Positions 52,010-61,816 of a stretch of 64,000 bases of DNA are shown in pieces. This stretch comes from Microbispora corallina (GTDB taxonomy: Bacteria; Actinomycetota; Actinomycetes; Streptosporangiales; Streptosporangiaceae). Where the stretch lies: the NCBI RefSeq assembly GCF_016863035.1, contig NZ_BOOC01000035.1, positions 61,328-125,327 of the forward strand, in the 5' to 3' direction. Made by a program: the position numbers and the translations under genes. Below the pieces are notes generated by a model, which was given only the letters and a program-made list of their open reading frames with translations, was not told the origin of the DNA and did no database searches. Within the stretch, counting starts at the first letter, position 1, and each line of letters begins with the position of its first letter.

Positions 52010-55000
52010 ATGTCACCACGTCATCGAACGTGGGCCAGGCTGCTCGACACAGCCCTGCCAGAAAACGGACGACGCCCGAGACGTCGCACCGCGACCACGA
52101 TGGCCTTAGCCCTCATCGCCCCTTTCATCACGCTCTCCGCGACGCCGGTGAGCGCCCAGGCCCCCACGGCGGCTGAGCCCGCTTTCGTCGCTGCACCGGC
52201 GCTGCCGCAGCCGTCCGCGTCTGCCGCCAAGGCCGCACCACCAGACACCGGCTTCAAGGTGCTCGTGGTGCGCAGCACCCAGGACGCGGTGTCGTCGGCC
52301 GGCCTGGCCGCGATCCGGGATGCGGCCAGAACCGGTGATTTCACGGTCGTGGCGCCCGAGCCCGCTGACGTGGGCGACCATTTCACGAAGAAGAAGCTGG
52401 CGCAGTACCGCGCGGTCGTGTTCTTGGACACGGGTCACGCGAGCCCGCTCACGGACGCGCAACGCGCGAACTTCGAGAGCTACTTCCGCGACGGCGGCGG
52501 CTTCGTCGGCGTCGGCTCGGCGGTCGAGACCGACGAGTCCTGGTCGTTCCTGACTGACATCCTGGGGACGCGTGCGTCCAGCAGGACCGACGTGCAATCG
52601 GGTGACGTGAAGGTCGCCGACCGCGTCCACGACGCGACCAAGGATCTGCCGCAGTTCTGGTCGCGGACCGACAACTGGTACAACTTCCCGAAGAACGTCC
52701 GCGGTGTGTCACACGTCCTCGACACCGTCGTCGAGGACCCGTTCGGGCCGCAGCCGCAGGGCGCCGACCTCGACGGGATCGCCGGGGGCACGATGGGCGC
52801 CGATCACCCGGTCTCGTGGTGTAAGGACTACCAGGGCGGCCGCTCGTTCTACACCGGCCTGGGCAACACGGCCGCGAGCTTCGACGCCGGCCTCACCAAG
52901 CACCTCAAGGGCGCGATCGGCTGGGCCGCGGGCCAGGCCGACCCGGTCTACAGCGATTGCGGCGCGACCGTGCTGGCCAACTACCAGCAGACGAAGATCG
53001 GCTCGCCGCCGAACCTGCAGGAGCCGATCGGCTTCGACCAGCTGCCGGACGGCCGCGTTCTGCAGACGGACCGCCTCGGCTCGCTGCGCATGCACGACCC
53101 GACCACGGGCGTCACCACGGTCGTCGCCAACTTCGCCGATCCGAGCCTGCCGATGACGCAGCAGATCTACTCCGCGGGCGAGGACGGGCTCTACGGCCCG
53201 GCGGTCGACGCCAACTTCGCGACCGACAAGTGGGTCTACCTCTACTACTCGGCGAAGGAGGTCACCGACGTCAAGCTGAGCGACGGATCGGTCGTCACCC
53301 AGATCACGCCGAACACCACCCCGCCGGACGTGGCGCCGTCCAAGACCGCGTGGGATCCGTACGTGGGCTATTTCCAGCTCAGCCGCTTCAAGTTCGTCGA
53401 CGCCACCGACAGCACGCCGGCGCACCTCGACATGGGCTCCGAGCAGCAGATCCTGCGCGTGCCGGTCAACCGCCAGGAGTGCTGCCACGTCGCGGGCGAC
53501 ATCGACTTCGACAAGCACGGCAACCTCTGGATGGTCACCGGCGATGACACGCCCGCGGGCGGCATCAACGGCGGCGGCTACGGGCCGTACAACTCGCAGA
53601 AGACCGACGAGCAGCAGACCGTGCGCGTCACCAACGCGACGGGCGGCACGTTCACGCTGACCTTCGAGGGCCAGACGACGGAGCCGATCGCGTGGAACGC
53701 GGATCGCAATGCGATCGACGCGGCGCTCGAGGCGCTCTCGAACATCGAGGCGGATGAGATCCAGACCAGCGGCGGCCCGGTCAACACGTCGAACGTCAAC
53801 GTGTTCTTCCGCCGCGGCAAGCAGCAGTCCGATCAGCCGCAGATCACCGCCGACGGCGCCGGCCTGACCGGCACCGCCACGCCGGCGATCGCCACCAACA
53901 CGGCGCAGCCGGGCGGCTGGTATCAGCGGCTCACCGGTGACTCGCGCCGCAGCGCGCTGAACACCAACGACCTGCGCGGCAAGATCCTGCGGATCAAGGT
54001 CAAGGACGGCGACATCTCCGCCGCCGACGCCAACAAGGCCGACTTCGGCTCCGGCACGGGCGCCTACTCGATCCCGTCGGGCAACCTGTTCCCGCTGGTC
54101 GCGGGCGCGCCGCAGGACAAGACGCGGCCGGAGGTCTACGCGATGGGTTTCCGCAACCCGTTCCGGATCCAGGTCGACGAGAACGACGTGGCCTACATCG
54201 GCGACTACTCGCCCGACGCCCAGACACCGCAGCGCTCGCACGGCCCGGCGGGCACCGGCCGCTACGAGATCGTGCGCAAGCCGTCCAACTACGGCTGGCC
54301 GACGTGCCTCAAGCGCGACCTCGCGCACTACCAGTGGAACTTCCACGAGTTCGCGCCCGGCACCACCACCCCAGGCACGCCGCTGAACAACCCGCCTCAG
54401 AAGTTCGACTGCGACGGGCCGACGCAGCGCAACGACTCGCTGTGGAACATTGAGGGCGGTCCGACGGTCGAGCCGGGCCTGAGGGACGTCCCGCCGGTCA
54501 CCGACCCGGACATCTGGTACTCCTACCGCGACAACAACCCGAGCGCGCCGCTCGGCACCCCGTGCGAGGCCTACTACGCGCCGACCCCGGGCCCGATCGC
54601 GCCCGGCTCGACGACCGAATGCCCGCGGCTGTTCCCCGAGCTCTACACCGGCGGCGTCGGTCCGCACGGGGTCACGAAGTACCACTACGACCCGGAGAAC
54701 CCGAACCCTCACAAGTTCCCGCCGTACTACGACGACTCGGTGATCATCAGCGAGTGGACGCAGGACACGCTGCGCGAGGTCAAGCTCGACAAGCAGAACA
54801 ACCACGTCCAGAAGATCAACAACTTCCTGGATTGCGGCAGCCGTGCGAACGCCGGGGCAGGCAGGTTCCGGTTCGAGTGCGACAACCCGATGGACTTGCA
54901 GTTCGGTTCTGACGGCGCGTTCTACCTGCTGACCTACGGCAACGGGTTCAACGTCATCAGCCCCGACGCGGGCCTGTACAAGTGGGAGTACGTCAAGGGC

Positions 55001-56032
55001 AAGCGCGCGCCGAAGGCCGTGCTCACCACGGACCGCACCGACGGCTCGACGCCGCTGACCGTGAACTTCTCCAGCGCAGGCTCGCTGGATGAGGATCCCG
55101 GCGACTCGATCCGCTACGAGTGGAACTTCGGCGACGGCTCGGCGATCGAGACCGACCCGAACCCGACACACACCTACACGCAGTCCGGCCGCTACGTGGC
55201 CGTGCTGACCGTGCTCGACTCGTCCGGCAAGCAAACCTCGACCAGCACCGTGATCATCGTGGGCAACACGAGCCCGACGGTGGTCGTCAATACGCCGGTG
55301 GAGGGCGGGACGTTCGCGTTCGGCGACGACATCCCGTTCTCGGTCACGGTCACCGACCCCGAGGACGGGACGGTGAATTGCTCCGAGGTGCAGGTGACGT
55401 TCGTGCTCGGCCACGACGCGCACGGCCACGCCGAGGAGTCCGTCAACGGCTGCTCGGGCGTGCTCCACACGGACGCCAACGACGTCTCACACGGCGGCAA
55501 CGTCTCCGGCGTGGTCCAGGCGCGCTACACCGACCACGGCGGTCCGGGCGGCGTCCCACAGCTGACCACGACCGGCCAGCACCAGATCCGCCAGAAGCAC
55601 CAGGAGGTGGAGTTCGTCGTCAACCAGTCCGGCACCAACACGGCGACCAACACCGACGGCAGCGCCGGCGCCGGCGTGCACCGCGGCAGCCTGGGCTCGA
55701 GCGACTGGCTCCAGCTCAACGGCCCATTCAACCTGACCAACATCGATTCGATCACGTTCCGCGTGGCGGACGCGGCGACCGGCCGCACGCCCGGGTCGCC
55801 GCTGGCGGCAATCGAGGTCCGTCAGGACTCGATCACCGGGCCGATCCTCACGACGGCCAACCTCGTGTCCACCGGCGGGACGGGAACCTGGACGAGCCAG
55901 ACGTTCCCGGTCTCGATGTCCGGGACGCATGAGCTGTTCCTGGTGTTCCGCTCGGTCACGGGTGGCGCCACGGGCGGCAACCTGTTCAACCTCAACTGGG
56001 CCGAGTTCGTCGGCACAGGCATCGGCGCCTAG
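52010..56032 (+). CDS. Large secreted ThuA / sugar dehydrogenase / PKD protein
   Basis: 1340 residues with a signal peptide ending near PVSAQA. Domain order: ThuA-like (about residues 68-310; ARTGDFTVVAPEPADVGDHF, DGGGFVGVGSAVETDESWSF, MGADHPVSWC), then a glucose/sorbosone dehydrogenase-type beta-propeller (about 325-1000; FDQLPDGRVLQTDRLGSLRM, VDANFATDKWVYLYYS, VYAMGFRNPFRIQVDENDVA), a PKD domain (IRYEWNFGDGSAIETDPNPT), and C-terminal beta domains with a CBM6-like end (FNLTNIDSITFRVADAATGR). The role is presumably extracellular oxidation or breakdown of a carbohydrate. AGGAAAGGG precedes ATG 52010. Confidence 0.88.
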   Translation: MSPRHRTWARLLDTALPENGRRPRRRTATTMALALIAPFITLSATPVSAQAPTAAEPAFVAAPALPQPSASAAKAAPPDTGFKVLVVRSTQDAVSSAGLAAIRDAARTGDFTVVAPEPADVGDHFTKKKLAQYRAVVFLDTGHASPLTDAQRANFESYFRDGGGFVGVGSAVETDESWSFLTDILGTRASSRTDVQSGDVKVADRVHDATKDLPQFWSRTDNWYNFPKNVRGVSHVLDTVVEDPFGPQPQGADLDGIAGGTMGADHPVSWCKDYQGGRSFYTGLGNTAASFDAGLTKHLKGAIGWAAGQADPVYSDCGATVLANYQQTKIGSPPNLQEPIGFDQLPDGRVLQTDRLGSLRMHDPTTGVTTVVANFADPSLPMTQQIYSAGEDGLYGPAVDANFATDKWVYLYYSAKEVTDVKLSDGSVVTQITPNTTPPDVAPSKTAWDPYVGYFQLSRFKFVDATDSTPAHLDMGSEQQILRVPVNRQECCHVAGDIDFDKHGNLWMVTGDDTPAGGINGGGYGPYNSQKTDEQQTVRVTNATGGTFTLTFEGQTTEPIAWNADRNAIDAALEALSNIEADEIQTSGGPVNTSNVNVFFRRGKQQSDQPQITADGAGLTGTATPAIATNTAQPGGWYQRLTGDSRRSALNTNDLRGKILRIKVKDGDISAADANKADFGSGTGAYSIPSGNLFPLVAGAPQDKTRPEVYAMGFRNPFRIQVDENDVAYIGDYSPDAQTPQRSHGPAGTGRYEIVRKPSNYGWPTCLKRDLAHYQWNFHEFAPGTTTPGTPLNNPPQKFDCDGPTQRNDSLWNIEGGPTVEPGLRDVPPVTDPDIWYSYRDNNPSAPLGTPCEAYYAPTPGPIAPGSTTECPRLFPELYTGGVGPHGVTKYHYDPENPNPHKFPPYYDDSVIISEWTQDTLREVKLDKQNNHVQKINNFLDCGSRANAGAGRFRFECDNPMDLQFGSDGAFYLLTYGNGFNVISPDAGLYKWEYVKGKRAPKAVLTTDRTDGSTPLTVNFSSAGSLDEDPGDSIRYEWNFGDGSAIETDPNPTHTYTQSGRYVAVLTVLDSSGKQTSTSTVIIVGNTSPTVVVNTPVEGGTFAFGDDIPFSVTVTDPEDGTVNCSEVQVTFVLGHDAHGHAEESVNGCSGVLHTDANDVSHGGNVSGVVQARYTDHGGPGGVPQLTTTGQHQIRQKHQEVEFVVNQSGTNTATNTDGSAGAGVHRGSLGSSDWLQLNGPFNLTNIDSITFRVADAATGRTPGSPLAAIEVRQDSITGPILTTANLVSTGGTGTWTSQTFPVSMSGTHELFLVFRSVTGGATGGNLFNLNWAEFVGTGIGA

Positions 56033-56071
56033 CGAACCCGCCCGTATAGCGGCAAGAGAGAGAAGACACTC

Positions 56072-58111
56072 ATGCGAAGAAGGTTTCGCACATCGGCAGT
56101 CGCCGCCTGCGTGACGGCAGCCGTACTCATCCCCGCGGCACCGTCGTGGGCACAGGAAACGACACCGCCGACGATCAACGTGGCGACGCTGTCGCCCTCT
56201 GCGCCGACCGGCCAGAACAACTGGTACACCGGCCCGGTGACGCTGAACGTGTCGGCGACCGACGACGTCGGCATCGCCAAGTTCCAGTACTCGCTCAACG
56301 GCGGCGCCGCCTACATCGACGTGCCCGTCGAGGGGGCTCCGGCGTCGGCCACGGCGTCGGCGGTGATCACGCAGGAGGGCAACACCAACGTCCGGTACCG
56401 CGCGGTCGACACGTCCGGAAACGTCGCGGCGTTCCGCTCGATCTCGGTCCGGATCGACACGCGCGCGCCGACTGCATCGTACCCGGCGATCACCGACGGT
56501 CACGTCGGTCACGTCGCCACACTTATCCCGACGCGCACGGACCCCACCCCCGGCTCGGGCGGAGTGGCTGTGCTGAACATGTACCTCGACGGCAAGCTGG
56601 TCCCGCCGTTGCCGGTGCAGACCTCCGACCTGTCGCTCGGCGTGCACACGCTCGCGGTGCATCTCTCTGACGCTGCTTCCAGCAGCGCGAAGTACACGCA
56701 GACGTTCATCGTGACGACATCGTTCGCGGACGTCGGCACGCTGATCGCCCGGTTCGTGTCCGCCGGCAGCGTCCCGGCGGAGGTCGGCGCGGCGCTCCAA
56801 GCCAAGCTCGACGAGGCGAAGTCGCTCGCCGACGCCGGTTCGGCCAAGCGCGCGAGCCAGGTCCTGAACGAGTTCGTCTCGATCGTCGGCGACCAGATCG
56901 CGCCCGGCTCGGCCCGCAGCACACTCGTGGGCGATGCGCGTTACCTGATCGACCAGCTCAAGGGCCGGCTCGCGCCGGAGCCCGCGACGGGCCTCGTTTC
57001 TGAGCCCGCGGAGGGCCCGAAGGTCATCCCGGACCCGGTGCTCGCCCCGCTCCCGCACAACCCGGACGCCGACTACAACGTCCTGGTCTTCTCCAAGACG
57101 ACGGGCTTCCGGCACGACCACATCCCGCACACCGTGGCCGCGATCCAGAAGCTCGGCATCGCGCACAACTTCAACGTCGACGTCTACGACCCGCAACTCC
57201 CGACCGTCACGCTGCCCACGAGCCCGTTCCTGAGCCTCGACACGCTCAAGCAGTACGACACGATCGTCTTCGAGTCCACCGTCGGGCACCCGGGCCCGCT
57301 CAATCCGATCACCGAGGAGCCGAACTTCGAGGCCTACATGCACCAGGGCGGCGGCTATGTCGGCCTCCACGGCGCCGCCGACTCGTTCGAGATCGGCACC
57401 TGGCCGTGGTACGGCAACCTCGTCGGTGGGTTCTTCACCAACCATCCGAACGGCCAGAACGGGTTCGGCCAGTGCGGCAGCTGCATCCACGCCGAGGTGG
57501 TGACCGAGGACAACACGCACCCGGCGACCGCACATCTCCCTGCCCGGTGGCTGACGGTCGACGAGCTCTACAACTTCGACCGCAACATGCGGGCCGACGT
57601 GCACACGCTGCTGAGCCTCGATGAGGACAGCTACCAGCGCAGCCTCAACAGCGGCAACGCGGCCACCAACCCGCTGCGGCTGATGAACGGCGACCACCCG
57701 ATCGCGTGGTGCCAGAACTGGGGCGGTGGCAAGGCGTTCTCGAACATCCTCGGCCACTTCCGGACGCAGTACTACGACGACTCGTTCATGCAGATCATCC
57801 TCGGCGGGATCGAGACGACCGCCGGCCGCAAAAGCGCCAACTGCTCGTCCTACCGCGAGACCAGCATGCTGATCGAGGCCGACCGAGCGGCCGGGCTGCT
57901 GACCGCGGACGCCGCGGACGCCGCCGATGCCGCCCTGGACATCGCGCGGGACAGCTACCTGGCAACCAACTACACCACCGCCATCCCGAAGCTGAACTCG
58001 ATCGTCGACCTGGCGAACGACGAGGCCTCCGGCGACGCTGCGGCGCGTTCCGAGCTCGCGCGGCAGGCGCGCGAGCTGCGGGAGTGGATGCAGAACCTCA
58101 ACCGCCGCTGA
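56072..58111 (+). CDS. Secreted ThuA-domain protein with N-terminal Ig-like repeats
   Basis: 679 residues. A signal peptide ends at APSWAQ. Two Ig-like domains follow: NNWYTGPVTLNVSATDDVGI, typical of OmpL47-like repeats, and a second up to about residue 220. A helical spacer (about 225-310; AALQAKLDEAKSLADAGSAK) precedes the ThuA domain (about 335-600; YNVLVFSKTTGFRHDHIPHT, HQGGGYVGLHGAADSFEIGT, NGDHPIAWCQNWGGGKAFSN). A second helical end resembles the spacer. It lies 39 bases after the giant ThuA gene and a hairpin follows, so the two form one unit. Confidence 0.88.
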   Translation: MRRRFRTSAVAACVTAAVLIPAAPSWAQETTPPTINVATLSPSAPTGQNNWYTGPVTLNVSATDDVGIAKFQYSLNGGAAYIDVPVEGAPASATASAVITQEGNTNVRYRAVDTSGNVAAFRSISVRIDTRAPTASYPAITDGHVGHVATLIPTRTDPTPGSGGVAVLNMYLDGKLVPPLPVQTSDLSLGVHTLAVHLSDAASSSAKYTQTFIVTTSFADVGTLIARFVSAGSVPAEVGAALQAKLDEAKSLADAGSAKRASQVLNEFVSIVGDQIAPGSARSTLVGDARYLIDQLKGRLAPEPATGLVSEPAEGPKVIPDPVLAPLPHNPDADYNVLVFSKTTGFRHDHIPHTVAAIQKLGIAHNFNVDVYDPQLPTVTLPTSPFLSLDTLKQYDTIVFESTVGHPGPLNPITEEPNFEAYMHQGGGYVGLHGAADSFEIGTWPWYGNLVGGFFTNHPNGQNGFGQCGSCIHAEVVTEDNTHPATAHLPARWLTVDELYNFDRNMRADVHTLLSLDEDSYQRSLNSGNAATNPLRLMNGDHPIAWCQNWGGGKAFSNILGHFRTQYYDDSFMQIILGGIETTAGRKSANCSSYRETSMLIEADRAAGLLTADAADAADAALDIARDSYLATNYTTAIPKLNSIVDLANDEASGDAAARSELARQARELREWMQNLNRR

Positions 58112-58119
58112 CCCGTTGA

Positions 58120-58154
58120 CGCGGCGGGGGCGGTGGATCGCCGCTCCCGCCGCG
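58120..58154. terminator. Hairpin after the second ThuA gene
   Basis: GCGGCGGGGGCGG (58121-58133) pairs with CCGCTCCCGCCGC (58141-58153) with one mismatch and a seven-base loop, directly after the stop at 58111. Confidence 0.6.
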
Positions 58155-58251
58155 CTGACGCTGGACCGCACCACTATAGCGGATTTATGCACGACCTTCT
58201 CATGATCATCAACGAAGCATCGGTAGGTGCCGCGCGTGACCCATCCTCCGA

Positions 58252-58347
58252 AACCTTGTCTCCTGCCGGGGCTGGCCCGACATGCCGCAGTTCGGCAGGG
58301 TGATGACGGAGGTCTTCTCGAAGTCCATCAACTCCGCATCGGCATGA
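58252..58347 (+). pseudogene. C-terminal tail of a second DJ-1/PfpI copy
   Basis: The frame reads SCRGWPDMPQFGRVMTEVFS and KSINSASA and stops at the same place as the intact gene at 51405. Only the last 31 codons are present. The upstream junction near 58251 has no similarity to the DJ-1 gene, so this is the edge of the repeat. Confidence 0.75.
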
Positions 58348-58512
58348 GCACACCTGGCCTGTCTCGGTGACCGCACTTCGGACCGTCACAGTCGGCGGCT
58401 CCCCCGTCCACGTCATGGACGGCGGCACCGGGCCCGCGGTGCTGATGCTGCACGGCTCCGGACCCGGTACGACCGGATCCGGAGCCTGGGCGGCGACAGC
58501 ACAGGCGCTGGG
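58252..58512. repeat. Right copy of the direct repeat
   Basis: The match to 51310-51572 begins abruptly inside the DJ-1 coding sequence and continues into the hydrolase start. Here the hydrolase part is intact and the DJ-1 part is only a tail. Confidence 0.8.
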
Positions 58513-59188
58513 CACGTCCTGGCGCCTCGTGGCTCCTGACCAGGCGGGGTTCGGCCGTACACCGATCCCGGCGGGCTCCCGGGGTGGGCTCCGGCTGTGG
58601 ACCGAGCAGGCCGCGGGCCTGATGGACGCTCTCGGCGTCGAGCACTACGCCGTGGTGGGCCATTCCATGGGCGGTGCCGTGGCGCTGGCGTTGGCGGCCG
58701 CGCGTCCCGAGCAGGTCACCCATGTCGTGGCGGTCTCGACGATGGGCGCCCCCGGGGCGCCGCTGTCCGCCGACCTCGACGCGCTCTGGGCCGCCCCCGC
58801 CGGCCCGGCCGGGGCACGAGACATGTTGAGCCGTCTCGTCTTCGACCAGGCGCTCGTGACCGAGTCGGCCGTCGCCGCCCGTGCGGAAGCAATGCACGCG
58901 GGAGCGGCCGCATATGCGTCGTTGTTCCCTCCGCCCAGGGCACGCTGGGCCGACGACCTCACCCTCTCGGCGCGAACGCTGGCAGGGATCCGCGCGCCCG
59001 TGCTGCTCGTCCACGGCGCCGAGGACCGTGTCACCCCGCTCGGGACGGCGGCCCTGCCCCTGCTCGAACACCTGGCCGACGTCCGTCTGCACGTGTTCGG
59101 CCGATGCGGGCACGTGCCCGCGCTCGAGCACCCGCACGACTTCAGGCGACTCCTGTCGTGCTTCCTCGGCCGGGAACGAGGTCACTGA
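58367..59188 (+). CDS. Alpha/beta hydrolase (MhpC/epoxide hydrolase-like)
   Basis: 273 residues from GTG 58367. LMLHGSGPGTTGSGAW is the HGxGPG oxyanion motif common in meta-cleavage hydrolases. AVVGHSMGGAVALALAAARP is the nucleophile elbow, LLVHGAEDRVTPL holds the Asp, and FGRCGHVPALEHPHDFRRLL holds the His. It hydrolyses C-C or ester bonds of an unknown substrate. A broken sister start lies at 51426. In the ancestral order it most likely followed the DJ-1 gene directly. Confidence 0.9.
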   Translation: MTALRTVTVGGSPVHVMDGGTGPAVLMLHGSGPGTTGSGAWAATAQALGTSWRLVAPDQAGFGRTPIPAGSRGGLRLWTEQAAGLMDALGVEHYAVVGHSMGGAVALALAAARPEQVTHVVAVSTMGAPGAPLSADLDALWAAPAGPAGARDMLSRLVFDQALVTESAVAARAEAMHAGAAAYASLFPPPRARWADDLTLSARTLAGIRAPVLLVHGAEDRVTPLGTAALPLLEHLADVRLHVFGRCGHVPALEHPHDFRRLLSCFLGRERGH

Positions 59189-59273
59189 TCGCTGGGGCAG
59201 GTCCGCAGCCCGTGCTCAAGCAGATCGGCATGGAGCAGGCGTAATCCGCGCAGAAGCTAGAGACTCTGAACTG

Positions 59274-59560
59274 TCAGGGTCTGGAGATCATGGTGGCGGA
59301 GAGTCCGGTGGCTCTGAAGAAGCCGTCGAGGAGGCCGTCGACGTCCTGCATCTTCCTGAGCTTGGTCTTGGCCAGGCGGGAGAGATCGGTGGCGTTCCCG
59401 ACGGCGAGTGAGGTGGGACCAGGCCTTCTCAACCGGGTTGAGTTCGGGGGCGTACGCGGGCAAGGTGCAAACGCGCAGCCATGGCCGGGCCGCGATGAGT
59501 GCGCCGCCTCGTCGCGTACGACCGCCCGGTGGCTGGGCATCTGCGATGTCCAGCCCATTC
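59274..59560 (-). pseudogene. IS630-family transposase, C-terminal remnant, frameshifted
   Basis: One frame reads IAARPWLRVCTLPAYAPELN and PVEKAWSHLTR, which contains the catalytic Glu of the DDE domain of IS630 transposases. The next frame continues with SLAVGNATDLSRLAKTKLRK, MQDVDGLLDGFFRATGLSAT and stops at 59274. The N-terminal two thirds are absent. It is a mobile-element scar between the hydrolase and methyltransferase genes. Confidence 0.75.
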
Positions 59561-59770
59561 GCACCCAACAAGTATCTCGCTAACCGCACAAAAAGGACTA
59601 TGGCGACACGTTCTTCAGTGTCTCTAGTGCCCTGAGGCGTCGCGTCACCCTTGCTGTTGGACAGGCCGTCGATGCACGGCGTGCTTGGGCACCGACGCCT
59701 GCAGGTCCTTGTCGGCAGGGTGGGCAAAAGGGATTGCATGCCTGCGTGTGACCGGCTTCGATCGGTACCC

Positions 59771-60544
59771 GTGACAATCTTCGATGAGCTTGCCTGCCCA
59801 GATCGGTATCCGCGCTCGTCCCGGTACGACCCGGCCTGGCTGCTCGACCTGGACATGGGGCCGAACCCGTTGTGGCTGCTGGAGGACCTGGCCCGGGATC
59901 TTGACCTGCGCCCGGGAATGCAGGTCCTGGACCTGGGCTCCGGCAAGGGAGCGACGTCCGTGTTCCTGGCCCGTGAGTACGGCGTCCAGGTCGTGGCGGC
60001 CGATTGGTGGATCGCGCCCGATGAGGCAGCGGCCGTGTTCGCCGACGCCGGCGTTTCCGGCCAGGTGACCGCCGTGCGGGCCGAGGCGCACAACCTGCCG
60101 TTCGGGAAGGACAGCTTCGACGCCATCGTAAGTATCGACGCATTCGAGTATTTCGGCACCTCTGACTGGTATCTGCCATACCTCGTGGGGTTCCTGCGGC
60201 CTGGCGGCCAACTCGGCGTGGCGACGCCGGGAATGACCCAGGAGGTCCGGGAACTCGGGGCGATCCCGGAGCACATCAAGGAACTGTTCGGCTGGGAGCC
60301 GATCGCCTGGCACACCGCCGAGTGGTGGCGCTTTCAGTGGGAAGTCACCGAACTCGTGACCGTCACATCGGCACGACTGCAGGAAGATGGCTGGCGGGAC
60401 TGGCTGCTGTGGACACAGGCGGTGGCCGAGCACACAGGCGACTGGGACGGCCCACAACACAATCGCCAGGCGGTGATCGACCTTCTCGCCGCCGACGCCG
60501 GCGAGTTCCTCAGCTTCGCGATGGTGACAGCGCGGAAGCACTGA
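59771..60544 (+). CDS. Class I SAM-dependent methyltransferase
   Basis: About 257 residues from GTG 59771 (TIFDELACPDRYPRSSRYDP). Motif I is MQVLDLGSGKGATSVFLARE, the acidic loop is VVAADWW, motif II/post is FDAIVSIDAFEYFG and motif III is GFLRPGGQLGVATPG. Its C-terminal part is rich in Trp (WEPIAWHTAEWWRFQWEVTE; WRDWLLWTQAVAEHTGDWDG). The product belongs to the small-molecule methyltransferases; the substrate is unknown. An in-frame ATG at 59738 is an alternative start. Confidence 0.88.
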   Translation: MTIFDELACPDRYPRSSRYDPAWLLDLDMGPNPLWLLEDLARDLDLRPGMQVLDLGSGKGATSVFLAREYGVQVVAADWWIAPDEAAAVFADAGVSGQVTAVRAEAHNLPFGKDSFDAIVSIDAFEYFGTSDWYLPYLVGFLRPGGQLGVATPGMTQEVRELGAIPEHIKELFGWEPIAWHTAEWWRFQWEVTELVTVTSARLQEDGWRDWLLWTQAVAEHTGDWDGPQHNRQAVIDLLAADAGEFLSFAMVTARKH

Positions 60545-60589
60545 CGAGCAGGCTCCGCGCAGTCCGCTGTGGACCGCCAGTTTTCTCAC

Positions 60590-60612
60590 CCCGGATCGTG
60601 CATGGATCCGGG
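60590..60612. terminator. Hairpin between convergent methyltransferase and MDMPI-like genes
   Basis: CCCGGATC and GATCCGGG pair perfectly across a seven-base loop, 46 bases after the methyltransferase stop. It may serve both convergent genes. Confidence 0.4.
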
Positions 60613-60643
60613 CTTCTACCTACACCCGGCTAGACGTCCATGA

Positions 60644-61375
60644 TCAGTACAGGAAGGGCAGTTCAGGCAGTGCTTTATCACCCTGTGCGGCTAGGCCAAC
60701 GCCTTCGGACCGGCCCATCAGCCAGGCCAGCAGCGAGCTCTGAGAGCCATGCACCACTGGTTCCCGGGCCGCAGCGCCAACTTCGTACCAGGCGTCGCTG
60801 TCGGTAGCGTGCAGACGCATCGTCGAGACATCACTTCGTGAAGCGAAGGCCCTGACCACACGGCTCAACATGTCCCTGGTGAAGTCCGCCGGCCACTGTT
60901 CAGGGGTATAACCAGCGCGCAGGTCTACGTGGTGAACCAACACCTCACATAGCCGCGAATCGGCCGCTCGGGCAGCAGGATGCGCTTGACCACCGGTCCA
61001 GCGGATCACTCGCTCCCATGCGCTCGCCGGCATCCGAGCGTATTCCGCAGCGAACTGGGCGGCACTATCTCGAACGTCAGCAACCAGCTCGACGGAACCA
61101 CGACTTGCCCCCGCCTCGATCTGCTTGGCCCGTGCCTCCATGCTCGGGTACTCCGGTGTCTCGACTCCTGTACGCGCCCAGACCAGTAGACGGCTGCCAC
61201 CATCGGCATTGCGGGCAAGGTGGGTCAGCACATGCCCCCGCGACCAGCCCGCTAGCAAGGAGGGCTCACGCACGTCAGCGTTGCTGAACCTCGCCGCAGT
61301 GTCGAGCACCTGCTCGGTCGCGGCAACGATCTGATCGAGCAGAACCGCAGGCATAAACCCGTGCTCAACAGTCAC
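60644..61375 (-). CDS. Mycothiol-dependent maleylpyruvate isomerase-family protein
   Basis: About 243 residues from GTG 61375. The N-terminal DinB-like four-helix domain shows the family motif SLLAGWSRGHVLTHLARNAD, with metal-ligand His positions completed by EVLVHHVDLRAGYTPEQWP. The C-terminal SCP2-like part follows. The family uses mycothiol, the actinobacterial thiol. Whether this member isomerises maleylpyruvate or is a mycothiol transferase cannot be told. Confidence 0.88.
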   Translation of the reverse strand: MTVEHGFMPAVLLDQIVAATEQVLDTAARFSNADVREPSLLAGWSRGHVLTHLARNADGGSRLLVWARTGVETPEYPSMEARAKQIEAGASRGSVELVADVRDSAAQFAAEYARMPASAWERVIRWTGGQAHPAARAADSRLCEVLVHHVDLRAGYTPEQWPADFTRDMLSRVVRAFASRSDVSTMRLHATDSDAWYEVGAAAREPVVHGSQSSLLAWLMGRSEGVGLAAQGDKALPELPFLY

Positions 61376-61816
61376 GCGACAATCCTCCGCGGATTCGTGG
61401 CCGCGCACTAGTCGTCCCCGGCGCAGAGAGCCTTCCCCATCCCGTTTGCCGTCGACCCACCGCGAAGCGGCAACGAGCCGGCGACGGAGTTGCAAGCCCG
61501 GCTTGACGTGTCCCTTCGCCTGTGTACCTTCCATAGTGATTGGACGCCAACGGTCACAGCCAGGCTTGCGCCGGAGGAGACGGGCTGCTGGGCACTCCTG
61601 GGTCGATGGCGGGCGGGATGGACACCCACCCCCAGCCACCCCACAACCCGCAGATACGTTCGGATGCCATCCCGGAGCCGGGGATCCCCCGCCTAAGGCG
61701 TCACCATGCGCCTGGCGGCACTTGGCGGCTGTTCCAGCTCAGCCCGACGCCCCTATGAGCCGTGTTCGGTCTTTTCGTAGGGGTCGGTGCGGGCGTCGAG
61801 GTCGTGACACCTGACG
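61376..61816. other. Gene-poor stretch
   Basis: No protein family or strong ribosome site was found in these 441 bases. The right end is shared by the convergent end of the minus-strand hydrolase, and the left end holds the promoter of the isomerase-like gene. Confidence 0.45.

Noticed and set aside
52709..58192. Two minus-strand open frames of about 900 codons each
   Set aside because: They lie antisense to the two secreted ThuA genes, and their composition is that of reverse-complemented GC-rich codons.
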